Shown: positions 1-8,620 of the stretch, piece after piece
Position numbering within the stretch: position 1 is the first letter of the stretch
How the letters are laid out: each line of letters begins with the position of its first letter
Origin: Alphaproteobacteria bacterium
GTDB taxonomy: Bacteria; Pseudomonadota; Alphaproteobacteria; RF32; CAG-239
Direction of reading: 5' to 3'
DNA length: 64,000 bases
NCBI GenBank assembly: GCA_017635595.1
Contig: JAGBLF010000019.1
Location: 1 to 64,000, forward strand
Notes under the pieces: generated by a model
Told to the model about the DNA's origin: nothing
The model's database searches: none
Seen by the model: only the letters and a program-made list of their open reading frames with translations
Program-made: the position numbers and the translations under genes

Positions 1-660
1 AGAATCTCTCGCAAAATAAATGTCATCCTTGCACTTTTTATTTTTACCGTCATCCTTGCGAAAGCGAGGATCTCGGCCGAATCTCTACATCGTCACTCTT
101 GCGCGTAGCGCGAGAGTCTCAGCCGAATCATAAAGCAGCCGGGATTCTCGAGCTAAAGCTCAAGAATGACTTTTTAAAACATTATTGTCACTCTTGCGCG
201 TAGCGCGAGAGTCTCGGCTGAATCATAAAGTTGCTGAGATTCTCGACCTAAAGGTCAAGAATGACTTTTTAAAACATTATTGTCACTCTTGCGCGTAGCG
301 CGAGAGTCTCAGCCGAATCATAAAGTTGCCGGGATTCTCGAGCCTGCGGCTCAAGAATGACTTTTTAAAACATTATTGTCACTCTTGCGCGTAGTGCGAG
401 AGTCTCGGCTGAATCATAAAGTTGCCGGGATTCTCGACCTAAAGGTCAAGAATGACTTTTTAAAACATTATTGTCACTCTTGCGCGTTAGCGCGAGAGTC
501 TCGGCCGAATCATAAAGTTGCTGTCATTCTCGGTTCTCGCTTCGCTCGACCAAAAATGACTCTTTTTATTGCCAGGATTCTCGACCTAAAGGTCAAGAAT
601 GACATAATAAAAAATGCGGCTCAAGAATGACATAATAAAAAATGCCGCTCAATAATGACA
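1..660. repeat. Tandem array of about 95-bp hairpin repeats (family A)
   Basis: Units begin with GTCACTCTTGCGCG at about 92, 187, 282, 378 and 473, giving spacings of 95, 95, 96 and 95 bases. Each unit holds two hairpins. The first has ACTCTTGC paired with GCGAGAGT; the second has ATTCT-GACCT paired with AGGTC-AGAAT. The first 90 bases carry a related variant with ATCCTTGC paired with GCGAGGAT. Stem sequences differ between copies but stay paired. The array degenerates after about 560. Short open frames across it are repeat-driven and not credible genes. The stretch from 1 to 793 holds no gene. Confidence 0.9.
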
Positions 661-682
661 TTTATCAAAGAAAAGCATTTAA

Positions 683-725
683 AAAAGAAACACCCCCAAC
701 ACGACCGTCACGGCGCGAAGGGGGC
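683..725 (-). terminator. Probable terminator of the orphan secreted gene
   Basis: On the minus strand a GCCCCC/GGGGG-type stem (720-724 with 693-697) is followed by a T-rich run. A second imperfect hairpin at about 739-788 (ACTCTTTCGGTACCGG against CCGAAACCGAGAGAGT) lies between it and the stop codon. Either could end transcription of the upstream minus-strand gene. Confidence 0.45.
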
Positions 726-793
726 ATCGAAATTACAACTCTTTCGGTACCGGTTATGCCCAAATGTGGACCGAAACCGAGAGAGTGACAGTT

Positions 794-1309
794 TTACTCA
801 GCATTAGGAGTTGTTTTCTTGAAGACGTCCACCTCCTTTGACACCGGAGTGTCTCGGGGAACCGTACGGTGTCTCCAAAAGTTTTGAGTCAAGCCTAAAA
901 TGGAGGTGAACTCCACTTTTTGGCCGGGCTGAACCGCTAGAAGATCTTCGTCGGTAGACTCGTAGCTTGTTCCATCTTTGAAGAACAGCTTGTAAGTCTC
1001 TTCCGTGGCACCGAAGCCGACACTGTCGACCTCTGAAACCATACGTTTGATGTCCCTCTTGTGTGCTACCGTGAGAAAGTTCTCTTCCTCACACTCGCAG
1101 TAAGCTACGACGTAGTCCTTTGGAGACTTCTTTACCAGCTTGTAAACGACAACGCTTACTTGAACAGCTTTGTCGTTACCAGCTAAGACAAAAAAGCTCT
1201 TGCCGGTCTGCTGGACTGACTCAACTTTGAAAAACTCCTGTGCCGAAGCACTAACACATGCGCATGCCATCACGATAGCTGCGCAAACTGTCTTTTTTAA
1301 GAATGCCAT
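794..1309 (-). CDS. Orphan secreted protein, function unknown
   Basis: I do not recognise this 171-residue protein. It starts with a clear signal peptide: lysines at residues 5-6, a hydrophobic core, and a cleavage site after about residue 23 (ASA-Q). The mature part is mixed charged sequence with a C-E-C-E-E-E stretch and no recognisable domain; it probably acts in the periplasm or outside the cell. The gene is monocistronic. It has no evident Shine-Dalgarno sequence, unlike most neighbours, and the bases before the ATG are very AT-rich. Codon use favours AAG, GAG and AGA, whereas neighbours favour AAA, GAA and CGT/CGC, which suggests a different origin. It shares these traits with the orphan genes at 12094-12354 and 13978-14394. 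Confidence 0.7.
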   Translation of the reverse strand: MAFLKKTVCAAIVMACACVSASAQEFFKVESVQQTGKSFFVLAGNDKAVQVSVVVYKLVKKSPKDYVVAYCECEEENFLTVAHKRDIKRMVSEVDSVGFGATEETYKLFFKDGTSYESTDEDLLAVQPGQKVEFTSILGLTQNFWRHRTVPRDTPVSKEVDVFKKTTPNAE

Positions 1310-1585
1310 AATGTTAGGTATATAATTAAATATTTTTATTAGTAATCTTATTTCCCAAATGAAAACCGATTATGGCAAATTTATGTTAAAAAATAAACAC
1401 AATAGCACATAATCGATAGAAGAAGTAACATTATACTAGCATTATTTTTATCAATATGCAACACTTTTTTTGTCAAAATTTAATTTTCTTTTAAATATCA
1501 TGAAAATGTCACAAAAATTTAAGTTGCAATGTCGTTTTTGTCCGTGTAAAGTATAGCCACATTATTCTTATATTCGGGAGGGAAC

Positions 1586-3121
1586 ATGTCTGAAAAAACA
1601 AAAACAGCCCTTATTATCGGCGCCGGTCCAGCCGGCCTGACAACCGCTTTTGAGCTTTTGCAAAAAACCGATGTTAAACCGATTTTGCTGGAAAAAAGCG
1701 ATACCGTCGGCGGTATGTGTATTTCCAAAAATTATAAAGGCAATTTGGTCGATATCGGCGGTCACCGCTACTTTACCAAATTCAACCGCATTAAAGAGTG
1801 GTGGTTACAATTTTTGCCGCTGCAAACACAACCTTCCAAAGATGATATTATCCTCGAGCGCGATTTGAAACTGCCGCTTTCCGCTGAGCATGATCCCGAA
1901 AAAGAAGATGATGTTATGCTCAAACGCTATAAGCTTTGCCGCATCTACTATTTGCGCAAATTCTTCGATTATCCGGTTTCGATTAATTTCAACACGATTT
2001 TCGGCTTGGGTTTATGGCGTATGACAAAAATCTTTTTATCGTACGTTAAAGCCAAAGCCTTCAAAATCAAGCCGGAAAAAACCGCCGAAGATTTTTTGAT
2101 TAACACTTTCGGGCGTGAACTGTATCAAACATTTTTCAAAGACTATACCGAAAAGCTGTGGGGTATTGAATGTAAAGAGATTTCCGCCGAATGGGGGCGC
2201 GAACGTATCCGCGGTATTTATTTTTGGGAAACGGTGATTTCGCTTATTAAAAACATTTTCATTCACAAACCAAAGCCGGAAGACCCGTTTTTGTACCCTA
2301 AACTCGGTCCGGGGCAATTGTGGGATAAAGTAGCTGAACGTGTAACTGCCGCCGGTGGTGAAATCATCTATAACACCGAAGTAATTGATATGGAAAACAC
2401 CGCTGATAAAATTACTTCTGTCACCGTTTGTCATGCCGACGGTACAACCGAAAAGCTGACCGCCGACTATATTATTTCATCTCTGCCGGTCCAAACGCTG
2501 TTCCATATGCTTAAAGGTGTTCCTGCCGACACGATGAAAGTTGCCGACGGCTTGATGTATCGCAACTTCCGTACGGCGGCAATTTTGCTGGATAAATTAA
2601 AAATCAAAAACACTTCCAAAATCAAAACCGTCAATGGTATCCTACCGGATACATGGACTTATATCCAAGAAAGTGACGTATTGATGGGGCGTATGCAAAC
2701 CTACAACAACTGGTCGCCGTATTTGCCGAAAGATAGCAATAAGGTTTGGATCGGTTTTGAGTATTTCGGCGGCGATAACGACAAAATCTGGACCATGCCG
2801 GATAAAGAATTTGAAGAACTGGCCGTTAAAGAAGGTTGCAAAGTCGGCATTATTGATGAAAAAGACGTTATCGACGTTACCTCGGCAAAATTAGAAAAAG
2901 CCTACCCTGCTTATTTCGGCACATACAATCAATTCCACGTTTTGCGCGAATTTACCGATAAAATCGGCAATTTGTATTTAGTCGGTCGTTGCGGTATGCA
3001 CAAGTACATCAATATCGACCACGTGGTTTTGAGCGGTATTGCCGCCGCCGACAACATTGCACAAAATATGCCGACCAAGGACAACATTTGGAATATCGAT
3101 CTGACTAAGTTTTTGGATTAG
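1586..3121 (+). CDS. FAD/NAD(P)-dependent oxidoreductase (amine oxidase/protoporphyrinogen oxidase-like)
   Basis: The 511-residue protein opens with a Rossmann dinucleotide-binding motif (GAGPAGL, about residues 12-18), an acidic residue ending the second strand (LLEKSD), and a GGMC/GGHRYF region typical of the HemY/UDP-galactopyranose mutase-like superfamily. The C-terminal LVGRCGMHKYIN segment fits the second FAD-contact region. The family oxidises or isomerises small molecules, often in glycan pathways; the substrate here cannot be read from sequence. A strong GGGAGGG ribosome-binding site precedes the ATG. It stands alone, with repeats downstream. Confidence 0.8.
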   Translation: MSEKTKTALIIGAGPAGLTTAFELLQKTDVKPILLEKSDTVGGMCISKNYKGNLVDIGGHRYFTKFNRIKEWWLQFLPLQTQPSKDDIILERDLKLPLSAEHDPEKEDDVMLKRYKLCRIYYLRKFFDYPVSINFNTIFGLGLWRMTKIFLSYVKAKAFKIKPEKTAEDFLINTFGRELYQTFFKDYTEKLWGIECKEISAEWGRERIRGIYFWETVISLIKNIFIHKPKPEDPFLYPKLGPGQLWDKVAERVTAAGGEIIYNTEVIDMENTADKITSVTVCHADGTTEKLTADYIISSLPVQTLFHMLKGVPADTMKVADGLMYRNFRTAAILLDKLKIKNTSKIKTVNGILPDTWTYIQESDVLMGRMQTYNNWSPYLPKDSNKVWIGFEYFGGDNDKIWTMPDKEFEELAVKEGCKVGIIDEKDVIDVTSAKLEKAYPAYFGTYNQFHVLREFTDKIGNLYLVGRCGMHKYINIDHVVLSGIAAADNIAQNMPTKDNIWNIDLTKFLD

Positions 3122-3145
3122 TCCGGTATATGTTTTACTTTCTTA

Positions 3146-3470
3146 TGTCATCCTTGGGCAAGCGATAGCGAGAACCGAGGATCTCTTTAAGTATAGCACT
3201 GCCCACTGCCGGTTGCAAAAGATACCCGATCAGGTCGGGTATGACCATAATAATATCATCCTTGGACTTTTTATTGTACCGTCATCCTTGCACTTTTTAC
3301 TTTTACTGTCATCCTTGCGAATGCGAGGATCTCGGCCGAATCACTACATCGTCACTCTTGCGCGTAGCGTGAGAGTCTCGGCTGAATCATTAAAGTTGCT
3401 GAGATTCTCGGTTCTCGCTATCGCTCGCCCAAGAATGACTCTTTAAAAAATCGCTCGTCCAAGAAAGGTA
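3146..3470. repeat. Second cluster of family A palindromic repeats
   Basis: The stretch between the oxidoreductase and rpmJ carries several GTCATCCTTG-type hairpins, a separate palindrome (ATACCCGATC with a matching GGTCGGGTAT, about 3224-3242), and a block at about 3286-3406 nearly identical to bases 20-140 of the window. The order of variants is the same in both places: GTCATCCTTGCACTTT, GTCATCCTTGCGAA, GTCACTCTTGCGCG. It ends with a CAAGAATGAC half-site near 3431-3440. No gene is visible here. Confidence 0.85.
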
Positions 3471-3479
3471 TAACAAAAA

Positions 3480-3507
3480 AATCCCGCTCTGCAGCGGGAT
3501 TTTTTTA
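3480..3507. terminator. Intrinsic terminator downstream of rpmJ
   Basis: ATCCCGCT and AGCGGGAT form a perfect 8-bp stem with a CTGC loop. A T run follows on the plus strand and an A run precedes it, so it can act in both directions. It serves rpmJ on the minus strand and would also stop read-through from the repeat region. Confidence 0.8.
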
Positions 3508-3519
3508 TAAAACTTTTAA

Positions 3520-3645
3520 CTAACCCTGACGAGCTTTCATCTTCGGGTTCTTTTTATTAATCACATATACACGACCTTTACGACGAACGATTTTGCAGTT
3601 CAAATCGCGTACTTTTTTGGATTTCAAAGAGCTGTAGCATTTCAT
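3520..3645 (-). CDS. rpmJ: 50S ribosomal protein L36
   Basis: I translated this 41-residue protein from the minus strand. It begins [14 protein letters not shown] and ends NPKMKARQG. The length and the ending KARQG after a VYVINKKN core match the alphaproteobacterial form of L36, which lacks the full set of zinc ligands found in the canonical form (only Cys3 and Cys17 here). L36 is the smallest large-subunit protein and binds 23S rRNA. An AAAGGA ribosome-binding site sits upstream. The gene is alone, followed by a strong terminator. Confidence 0.95.
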   Translation of the reverse strand: MKCYSSLKSKKVRDLNCKIVRRKGRVYVINKKNPKMKARQG

Positions 3646-3762
3646 TTTCTTATTCCTTTACAAAACAATTTGAGCGCAAAATAAGCTATTTATTGCGTAT
3701 TGTCAACCAATTTTTTCAAAATTGTTGTAAAATTTTAAGACATTTTAATTATTATAGCCTAT

Positions 3763-3768
3763 TATAAT
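3763..3768 (+). promoter_or_regulatory. Candidate -10 box upstream of the secreted protein gene
   Basis: A perfect TATAAT lies about 30 bases before the start at 3799, inside an AT-rich gap between divergent rpmJ and the plus-strand gene. No good -35 hexamer is visible at 17 bases, so the assignment rests on the -10 match and position. Confidence 0.4.
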
Positions 3769-3798
3769 GACGCAGATTTCTGTTTTAGGAGTTTTTGT

Positions 3799-4356
3799 AT
3801 GAAAAAATTTATTCTACTGTTAGCGGTTTTGTGCCTGTTTGCCCAAAATGTAAGTGCCGGTCCGAAACCGATGTCTTACAAAGAAGAAATGTATTTATTA
3901 GGAGCCGTTGCCGGTCAGGGTTTAGCCTGTAAATCAAAAAAATATCACCGATTCGAATTACTGGCGCGCGCCATGATTTTAACCAAAGCTACCTCGGATG
4001 AAGAACAAATGCTGGGTATGGAAAAATATGCTACCGGCAAAATCAACTCTTTTGCCGATGAAGAAAGATTAAACTTCAGTAATTGCGGACAAGTAAGAGA
4101 AGCTTTTGAAAATCAAAAAATATTCGAAACCGTTTTGTATTCCGACGGCAAAATTAAACAATATGACGGCAAAGTATTGACACCGCGTCAACCATACGAT
4201 GCCACCAAATTATACCAAAAAGATCCTGAAGCTTTCATCAAAGCCGATGCCGCTTATAAAAAATATCTTGCTATTGCTCAGGAAACTGCTAAAAACGGAC
4301 CTAAAATAGAACTTAAAGACTCGAGAGCCGCTGGCCTCTCACATTTATTTAATTAA
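3799..4356 (+). CDS. Secreted protein of unknown function
   Basis: The protein has 185 residues with a textbook signal peptide (MKKF, then a leucine-rich core, cleavage after about residue 20 in VSAG). The mature part is mostly polar and probably helical, with two cysteines that could form a disulfide in the periplasm. No family is recognised. A TTAGGAG ribosome-binding site supports the start. The gene ends 15 bases before ettA, so the two are probably co-transcribed; their functions need not be linked. Confidence 0.75.
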   Translation: MKKFILLLAVLCLFAQNVSAGPKPMSYKEEMYLLGAVAGQGLACKSKKYHRFELLARAMILTKATSDEEQMLGMEKYATGKINSFADEERLNFSNCGQVREAFENQKIFETVLYSDGKIKQYDGKVLTPRQPYDATKLYQKDPEAFIKADAAYKKYLAIAQETAKNGPKIELKDSRAAGLSHLFN

Positions 4357-4371
4357 CAGGAGAAAAATCTG

Positions 4372-6051
4372 ATGGCCGCATACCAATATATTTTTGTGAT
4401 GCAACATTTAACTAAAGTTTTGCCGGGAGGCAGAGAATTATTCAAAGACATTACCCTTTCTTTTTTGCCGGGTGCCAAAATCGGTGTTTTGGGTGTTAAC
4501 GGTGCCGGTAAATCGACTTTATTAAAAATTATGGCCGGTGTCGATAAAGAATTTAACGGTGAAGCTTGGGCTGCCGAAGGCGTAAAAGTCGGATACTTGG
4601 AACAAGAACCTCAGCTTGACCCTAATAAAAACGTTATGGAAAACGTTATGGACGGCTTGGGCGAAACGCAAGCTCTGTTGCAGCGTTTTGAAGAAGTTTC
4701 GGCCAAATTTGCCGAACCGATGACCGATGATGAGATGAACGATTTAATCGCCGAACAAGCCGATTTACAAGAAAAAATCGATGCCGTCAACGGTTGGGAT
4801 TTGGAACGCACCGTGCAAATTGCCATGGATGCACTTCGCTGTCCGCCGGCCGATGCTGATGTAACCAAACTCTCAGGCGGTGAAAAACGCCGTGTGGCTT
4901 TGTGCCGCTTATTATTACAAAAGCCGGATATGCTGCTTTTGGACGAACCGACCAACCACTTGGATGCCGAATCGGTGGCGTGGCTCGAGCACCATCTGCG
5001 TGATTACACCGGTACGGTGGTAATGGTCACCCACGACCGCTACTTCTTAGATAATGTTACCGGTTGGATTTTAGAGCTTGACCGCGGTCAGGGTATCCCG
5101 TATGAAGGCAACTATTCTTCATGGCTTGAACAAAAACAAAAACGTTTGGAACAGGAATCGCGTGAAGAAACCGCTCGTCAACGCACATTGGCCCGCGAAT
5201 TGGAATGGATTCATAAAAATCCGAAAGCCCGTCAGGCCAAATCCAAAGCGCGTATTAATGCTTATGACGAATTATTGTCGCAGGCTTCTAAAGAAAAAAT
5301 CACCACCGCGCACATCAATATCCCGATGACCGAGCGCTTGGGTGATTTGGTTATTGAAGCCGAACATATCAGTAAAGGTTTCGGCGACAAATTGTTAATT
5401 GATGACTTATCTTTTAAAATTCCGAAGGGTGCCATTGTCGGCATAATCGGCCCGAACGGTGCCGGTAAAACCACCTTATTTAAAATGATTACCGGCCAAG
5501 AAAAACCGGATTCGGGTACGATTCGTTTGGGTGATACCGTCGATTTGGGTTATGTCGACCAATCGCGTGACGAACTCAATGCCGATAAAAACGTTTGGGA
5601 AGAAATTTCCGATGGTCTGGATATGATTCAGCTCGGTAAAAACGAGGTTTCGTCCCGTGCTTATGTCGGTCAATTCAACTTCAAAGGTGCTGACCAGCAA
5701 AAGAAAGTCGGACAACTTTCCGGCGGTGAGCGCAACCGCGTTCACTTGGCAAAAATGCTGCGCAAAGGTGCCAATGTTATTTTGCTCGACGAGCCGACCA
5801 ACGATTTGGATGTCGATACCTTACGTTCTTTGGAAGAAGGTATAAGTTCATATCCGGGTTGCGTTTTGGTAACATCGCACGACCGCTGGTTTTTAGACCG
5901 CTTAGCCACTCATATTTTGGCTTATGAAGACAACGGCCATGTCGAGTGGTTTGAGGGTAACTTCGAAGACTACGAAAAAGATAAAAAAGCCCGCTTAGGT
6001 GAAGATGCCTGCAACCCGCATCGTATTCGTTACAAAAAATTAGAGCGCTAA
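4372..6051 (+). CDS. ettA: Energy-dependent translational throttle protein EttA (ABC-F)
   Basis: This 559-residue protein has two ABC ATPase domains and no membrane segments. Walker A motifs are GVNGAGKS (about residue 40) and GPNGAGKT (about residue 364). Signature motifs are LSGGEKRR and LSGGERNR, and each domain has an [20 protein letters not shown]alker B. The linker between domains is basic and fits the P-site tRNA interaction motif of ABC-F proteins. EttA binds the ribosomal E site and gates elongation according to ATP/ADP ratio. Length matches the family (about 555). An AGGAG site supports the start. Confidence 0.95.
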   Translation: MAAYQYIFVMQHLTKVLPGGRELFKDITLSFLPGAKIGVLGVNGAGKSTLLKIMAGVDKEFNGEAWAAEGVKVGYLEQEPQLDPNKNVMENVMDGLGETQALLQRFEEVSAKFAEPMTDDEMNDLIAEQADLQEKIDAVNGWDLERTVQIAMDALRCPPADADVTKLSGGEKRRVALCRLLLQKPDMLLLDEPTNHLDAESVAWLEHHLRDYTGTVVMVTHDRYFLDNVTGWILELDRGQGIPYEGNYSSWLEQKQKRLEQESREETARQRTLARELEWIHKNPKARQAKSKARINAYDELLSQASKEKITTAHINIPMTERLGDLVIEAEHISKGFGDKLLIDDLSFKIPKGAIVGIIGPNGAGKTTLFKMITGQEKPDSGTIRLGDTVDLGYVDQSRDELNADKNVWEEISDGLDMIQLGKNEVSSRAYVGQFNFKGADQQKKVGQLSGGERNRVHLAKMLRKGANVILLDEPTNDLDVDTLRSLEEGISSYPGCVLVTSHDRWFLDRLATHILAYEDNGHVEWFEGNFEDYEKDKKARLGEDACNPHRIRYKKLER

Positions 6052-6062
6052 AACAAATTAAA

Positions 6063-6090
6063 GGGCGGTTATAAATACCGCCCTTTTTTT
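6063..6090. terminator. Bidirectional terminator between ettA and the radical SAM gene
   Basis: GGGCGGT pairs with ACCGCCC across a 7-base loop and is followed by eight T on the plus strand. It lies between two convergent genes (stops at 6051 and 6091). Confidence 0.85.
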
Positions 6091-6921
6091 TCAGCAATTA
6101 CCGACATGCACGTGGTGTAAATATTTTTGTGCCGTATCGCGCAATTTATAAATCGTTTCAACCGGCGTTGCCGCAATATCGCTTTTGTAACGCGGAAAAT
6201 ACCGGCTGATATGCAGCGGAATATCCGGCGATAGCGCAGCCAACCATTCGGCCTCGGCTTCCATAAGCGCGATATCATCATTTTTGGTCGGCACAACAAG
6301 CGTCGTAACCTCTAAATGGCATTTATCGTAAACCGTTGCAATCGTGTTTTTAACGCACTCAAAATCACCGCCGACATAATCATAATATGCCTTGCTGAAA
6401 CCTTTTAAATCAATATTCATCGCATCAATTAACGGTAAAAGTTCGGCTAAAGGCTCGGGATTAATATGCCCGTTACTGACCAGCACGGTTTTTAAGCTTG
6501 CTTGTTTCAATAAAACACAGCAATCGCGTACAAATTCGTAGCTGATAAGCGGCTCATTATAGGTAAACGCCACACCCAAATTACCTTGAGGCTCGGCGGA
6601 TAATTTTACCGCCAAATCGGTTAGTTGTTCCGGTGTAATATTATTGTGCCCGACATCATTTTGACCGGCCATCGAAATCTCAAAATTCTGGCAAAACGGA
6701 CAGCGCAAATTACACCCGAAACTACCGATGGATAAAATATAGTGTTGCGGATAAAAATGGTACAGCGGCTTTTTTTCAATCGGATCCAAAGCCAGTGAGG
6801 TAAATTTGCCGTAATTAACAGGAACAACCGCACCGTTTAAGCACTGCCGCGCCCGACAAAAGCCAATTTGACCTTCAGCCAAATCGCAGCGACGCGGACA
6901 AATCGGACACCGGGTCATCAA
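6091..6921 (-). CDS. amrS: AmmeMemoRadiSam system radical SAM enzyme
   Basis: The protein has 276 residues with the radical SAM cluster motif CNLRCPFC (Cys70, Cys74, Cys77) and an N-terminal cysteine set (Cys5, Cys8, Cys12, Cys18) that could hold another metal site. It resembles pyruvate formate-lyase activating enzymes and matches the S component of the AmmeMemoRadiSam trio, whose physiological reaction is not settled. Its ATG overlaps the stop of the upstream B-A fusion by four bases (ATGA), so the pair are translationally coupled. A terminator follows directly. Confidence 0.88.
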   Translation of the reverse strand: MMTRCPICPRRCDLAEGQIGFCRARQCLNGAVVPVNYGKFTSLALDPIEKKPLYHFYPQHYILSIGSFGCNLRCPFCQNFEISMAGQNDVGHNNITPEQLTDLAVKLSAEPQGNLGVAFTYNEPLISYEFVRDCCVLLKQASLKTVLVSNGHINPEPLAELLPLIDAMNIDLKGFSKAYYDYVGGDFECVKNTIATVYDKCHLEVTTLVVPTKNDDIALMEAEAEWLAALSPDIPLHISRYFPRYKSDIAATPVETIYKLRDTAQKYLHHVHVGNC

Positions 6922-8315
6922 TAATGCCTTTTCACCTGAAAACTGAACATATCGACCGGTTCGCTTGGCGCAATTCCGGCTTTTTGGCGAGCAATGGCAA
7001 TTTGCTGGTCTATGGTATCTACCCCCTCTAAATCCGGCAATAACAGACCGCGCCTTTGACCGTTTTGGACGATAATTCCGTCGACTTTCGGATTAAGTTC
7101 CGTTATATCCGTCACCGGACGCGCCGGTGTCAATACATCAACACTGTAAACAATATCGTCCAACTCCTCCGGTTGTACCGGGTTAAAACGCGGGTCTTTA
7201 GAACAAGCCGAAACGGCATTACGCCATATTTCACGCGCAATATTTTCGCTTGTCGGTTCAATAGTACCTATACAGCCGCGCAGCTCACCGTGCATTTTAA
7301 GCGATACGAAAACACCTGCTTTATTTTGCAAAAGTTCTTCCGGCAAATTGTCAGGAAAGTCAAGCGGCTTGCCGGTTTTTACAAACGCTTCGACACACTT
7401 GCGCGCAAACGATACATATATATCCTCTTTTGCACGTCTTTGAGCTATTTTTTGCTTTTGTTTTTCAGCGTATTGCATTCCGAAACGTCGACTTTCATCA
7501 CTCCCCTTAACGGCAAATTCGGCCACACCGTAGCCGACACCGAACGGACCTTCATACGATAAAAGTTTACTTTCAACAGCCTTGCCGTCAAGCGCACCGG
7601 CCATAATCACAAACGAGCGATGTCCGCATTCACCGGCGGCCTCGCAAAACTGCGGATCAAATTCCAATAAATCGCCGAAATCTCCTTTATCGAGTGCTTT
7701 AGTAATCCGCGCATCAAACACAGGGCCTTCCGGTGCAAACCCGTACGGTCCGTCATCAAGCAATCGGTGTGATAAATCACCGCTGGCGATAAATACCATA
7801 CGCCGTCCCAAATCTTCGGAAACGGAACGGATAATCTGTCCGAGTTTATAGTGTTGCGACAGTGACAAACCGGATATACCGATACGCACAACTTTATAGT
7901 CGGTCCATACTTCATTCAAAAATTTTAGCGGAATAAGCGAACCGTGATCCAGCGACGGATCGCGCTCACCTTTGGTCCCGCAGGCAAAATTTTGCGAACT
8001 GCAGGCCAATTCCAATGCCGTTACAAATTCGTGATCATACTCAACGCGCACTTTAACTTGCGGCGCACCGAAAGCGGCAAAATTGCCTTCCGAGCCGAAC
8101 CCACCGGAAACGTGGAAATAATCGGCATACACCTCGGTATGCGGACTGACCAGAATAACCGTATCCGGCTTATAAGAGGCCAAAAATTTCATGGCCTGAC
8201 GATATGATTTTACCGTTTGCTCTATTGTTTGCTCACGCCCATGTCCGACCTCCGGAAAAATAAGAGGCGGATGCGGCACAGCCACGGCGGCAAGTATGGA
8301 AAAAAGGACAGACAT
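6918..8315 (-). CDS. Fused AmmeMemoRadiSam proteins B and A (Memo/LigB-like plus AMMECR1)
   Basis: I place the start at the ATG ending at 8315 (465 residues), which has a CAGGAG site upstream; a longer frame to 8513 adds an implausible N-terminus. Residues 1 to about 270 are a Memo/class III extradiol dioxygenase-like domain, with AVPHPPLIFPEVG at the N-terminus, an ILVSPHTEV strand and GECGHRSF near residue 245. Residues about 290-465 are an AMMECR1 domain, with LRGCIGTIEPT, DPRFNPV and LLLPDLEGVDT. In many genomes A and B are separate genes. The next gene encodes the radical SAM partner, so the complete trio is present in two genes. The pathway is unknown. Confidence 0.88.
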   Translation of the reverse strand: MSVLFSILAAVAVPHPPLIFPEVGHGREQTIEQTVKSYRQAMKFLASYKPDTVILVSPHTEVYADYFHVSGGFGSEGNFAAFGAPQVKVRVEYDHEFVTALELACSSQNFACGTKGERDPSLDHGSLIPLKFLNEVWTDYKVVRIGISGLSLSQHYKLGQIIRSVSEDLGRRMVFIASGDLSHRLLDDGPYGFAPEGPVFDARITKALDKGDFGDLLEFDPQFCEAAGECGHRSFVIMAGALDGKAVESKLLSYEGPFGVGYGVAEFAVKGSDESRRFGMQYAEKQKQKIAQRRAKEDIYVSFARKCVEAFVKTGKPLDFPDNLPEELLQNKAGVFVSLKMHGELRGCIGTIEPTSENIAREIWRNAVSACSKDPRFNPVQPEELDDIVYSVDVLTPARPVTDITELNPKVDGIIVQNGQRRGLLLPDLEGVDTIDQQIAIARQKAGIAPSEPVDMFSFQVKRHY

Positions 8316-8620
8316 ATTGCGGCTCCTGAAATGTCGCTTTGTTTTATTGTAGGCAATGTAAAAATTTTTGCAAGTTTTTTTACAGTCCTTACCAACCGTG
8401 TAATTCGATGTCAAAATCACGGAAAAGCCTATTGACGTTTTATAAAAGATGGTATAAATTGCAAAAAGTTTGAATAACAGAGAAAAAAGATGAAGCATTT
8501 TTATATCATACATTCCATTATCAATATTATCCCTTAGGGGATTGCGGCATCTTTATATACATACAGTTTCTTTTATAAAATCAATTCATAATAATATTAG
8601 CATTTTTAGGGTATAAGAAT

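Noticed and set aside
376..630. An 84-codon open frame on the plus strand
   Set aside because: It lies wholly within the hairpin array and encodes the repeated unit. Codon pattern follows the repeat and no ribosome-binding site is present.
1..660. CRISPR array
   Set aside because: The 95-bp spacing reflects one continuous repeated unit. There are no unique spacers of similar length and no cas genes in the window.
7056..7562. A 168-codon plus-strand frame inside the AMMECR1 region
   Set aside because: It is the antisense shadow of the minus-strand fused gene. The sense frame has clear domain motifs and the antisense frame has none.
8316..8513. N-terminal extension of the fused B-A protein
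   Set aside because: The extension is AT-rich with low family resemblance. The ATG at 8315 has a good ribosome-binding site and begins right at the domain.
8514..8620. T-box or riboswitch upstream of ileS
   Set aside because: No T-box sequence, specifier loop or terminator/antiterminator pair is visible, and the gap is only about 107 bases.
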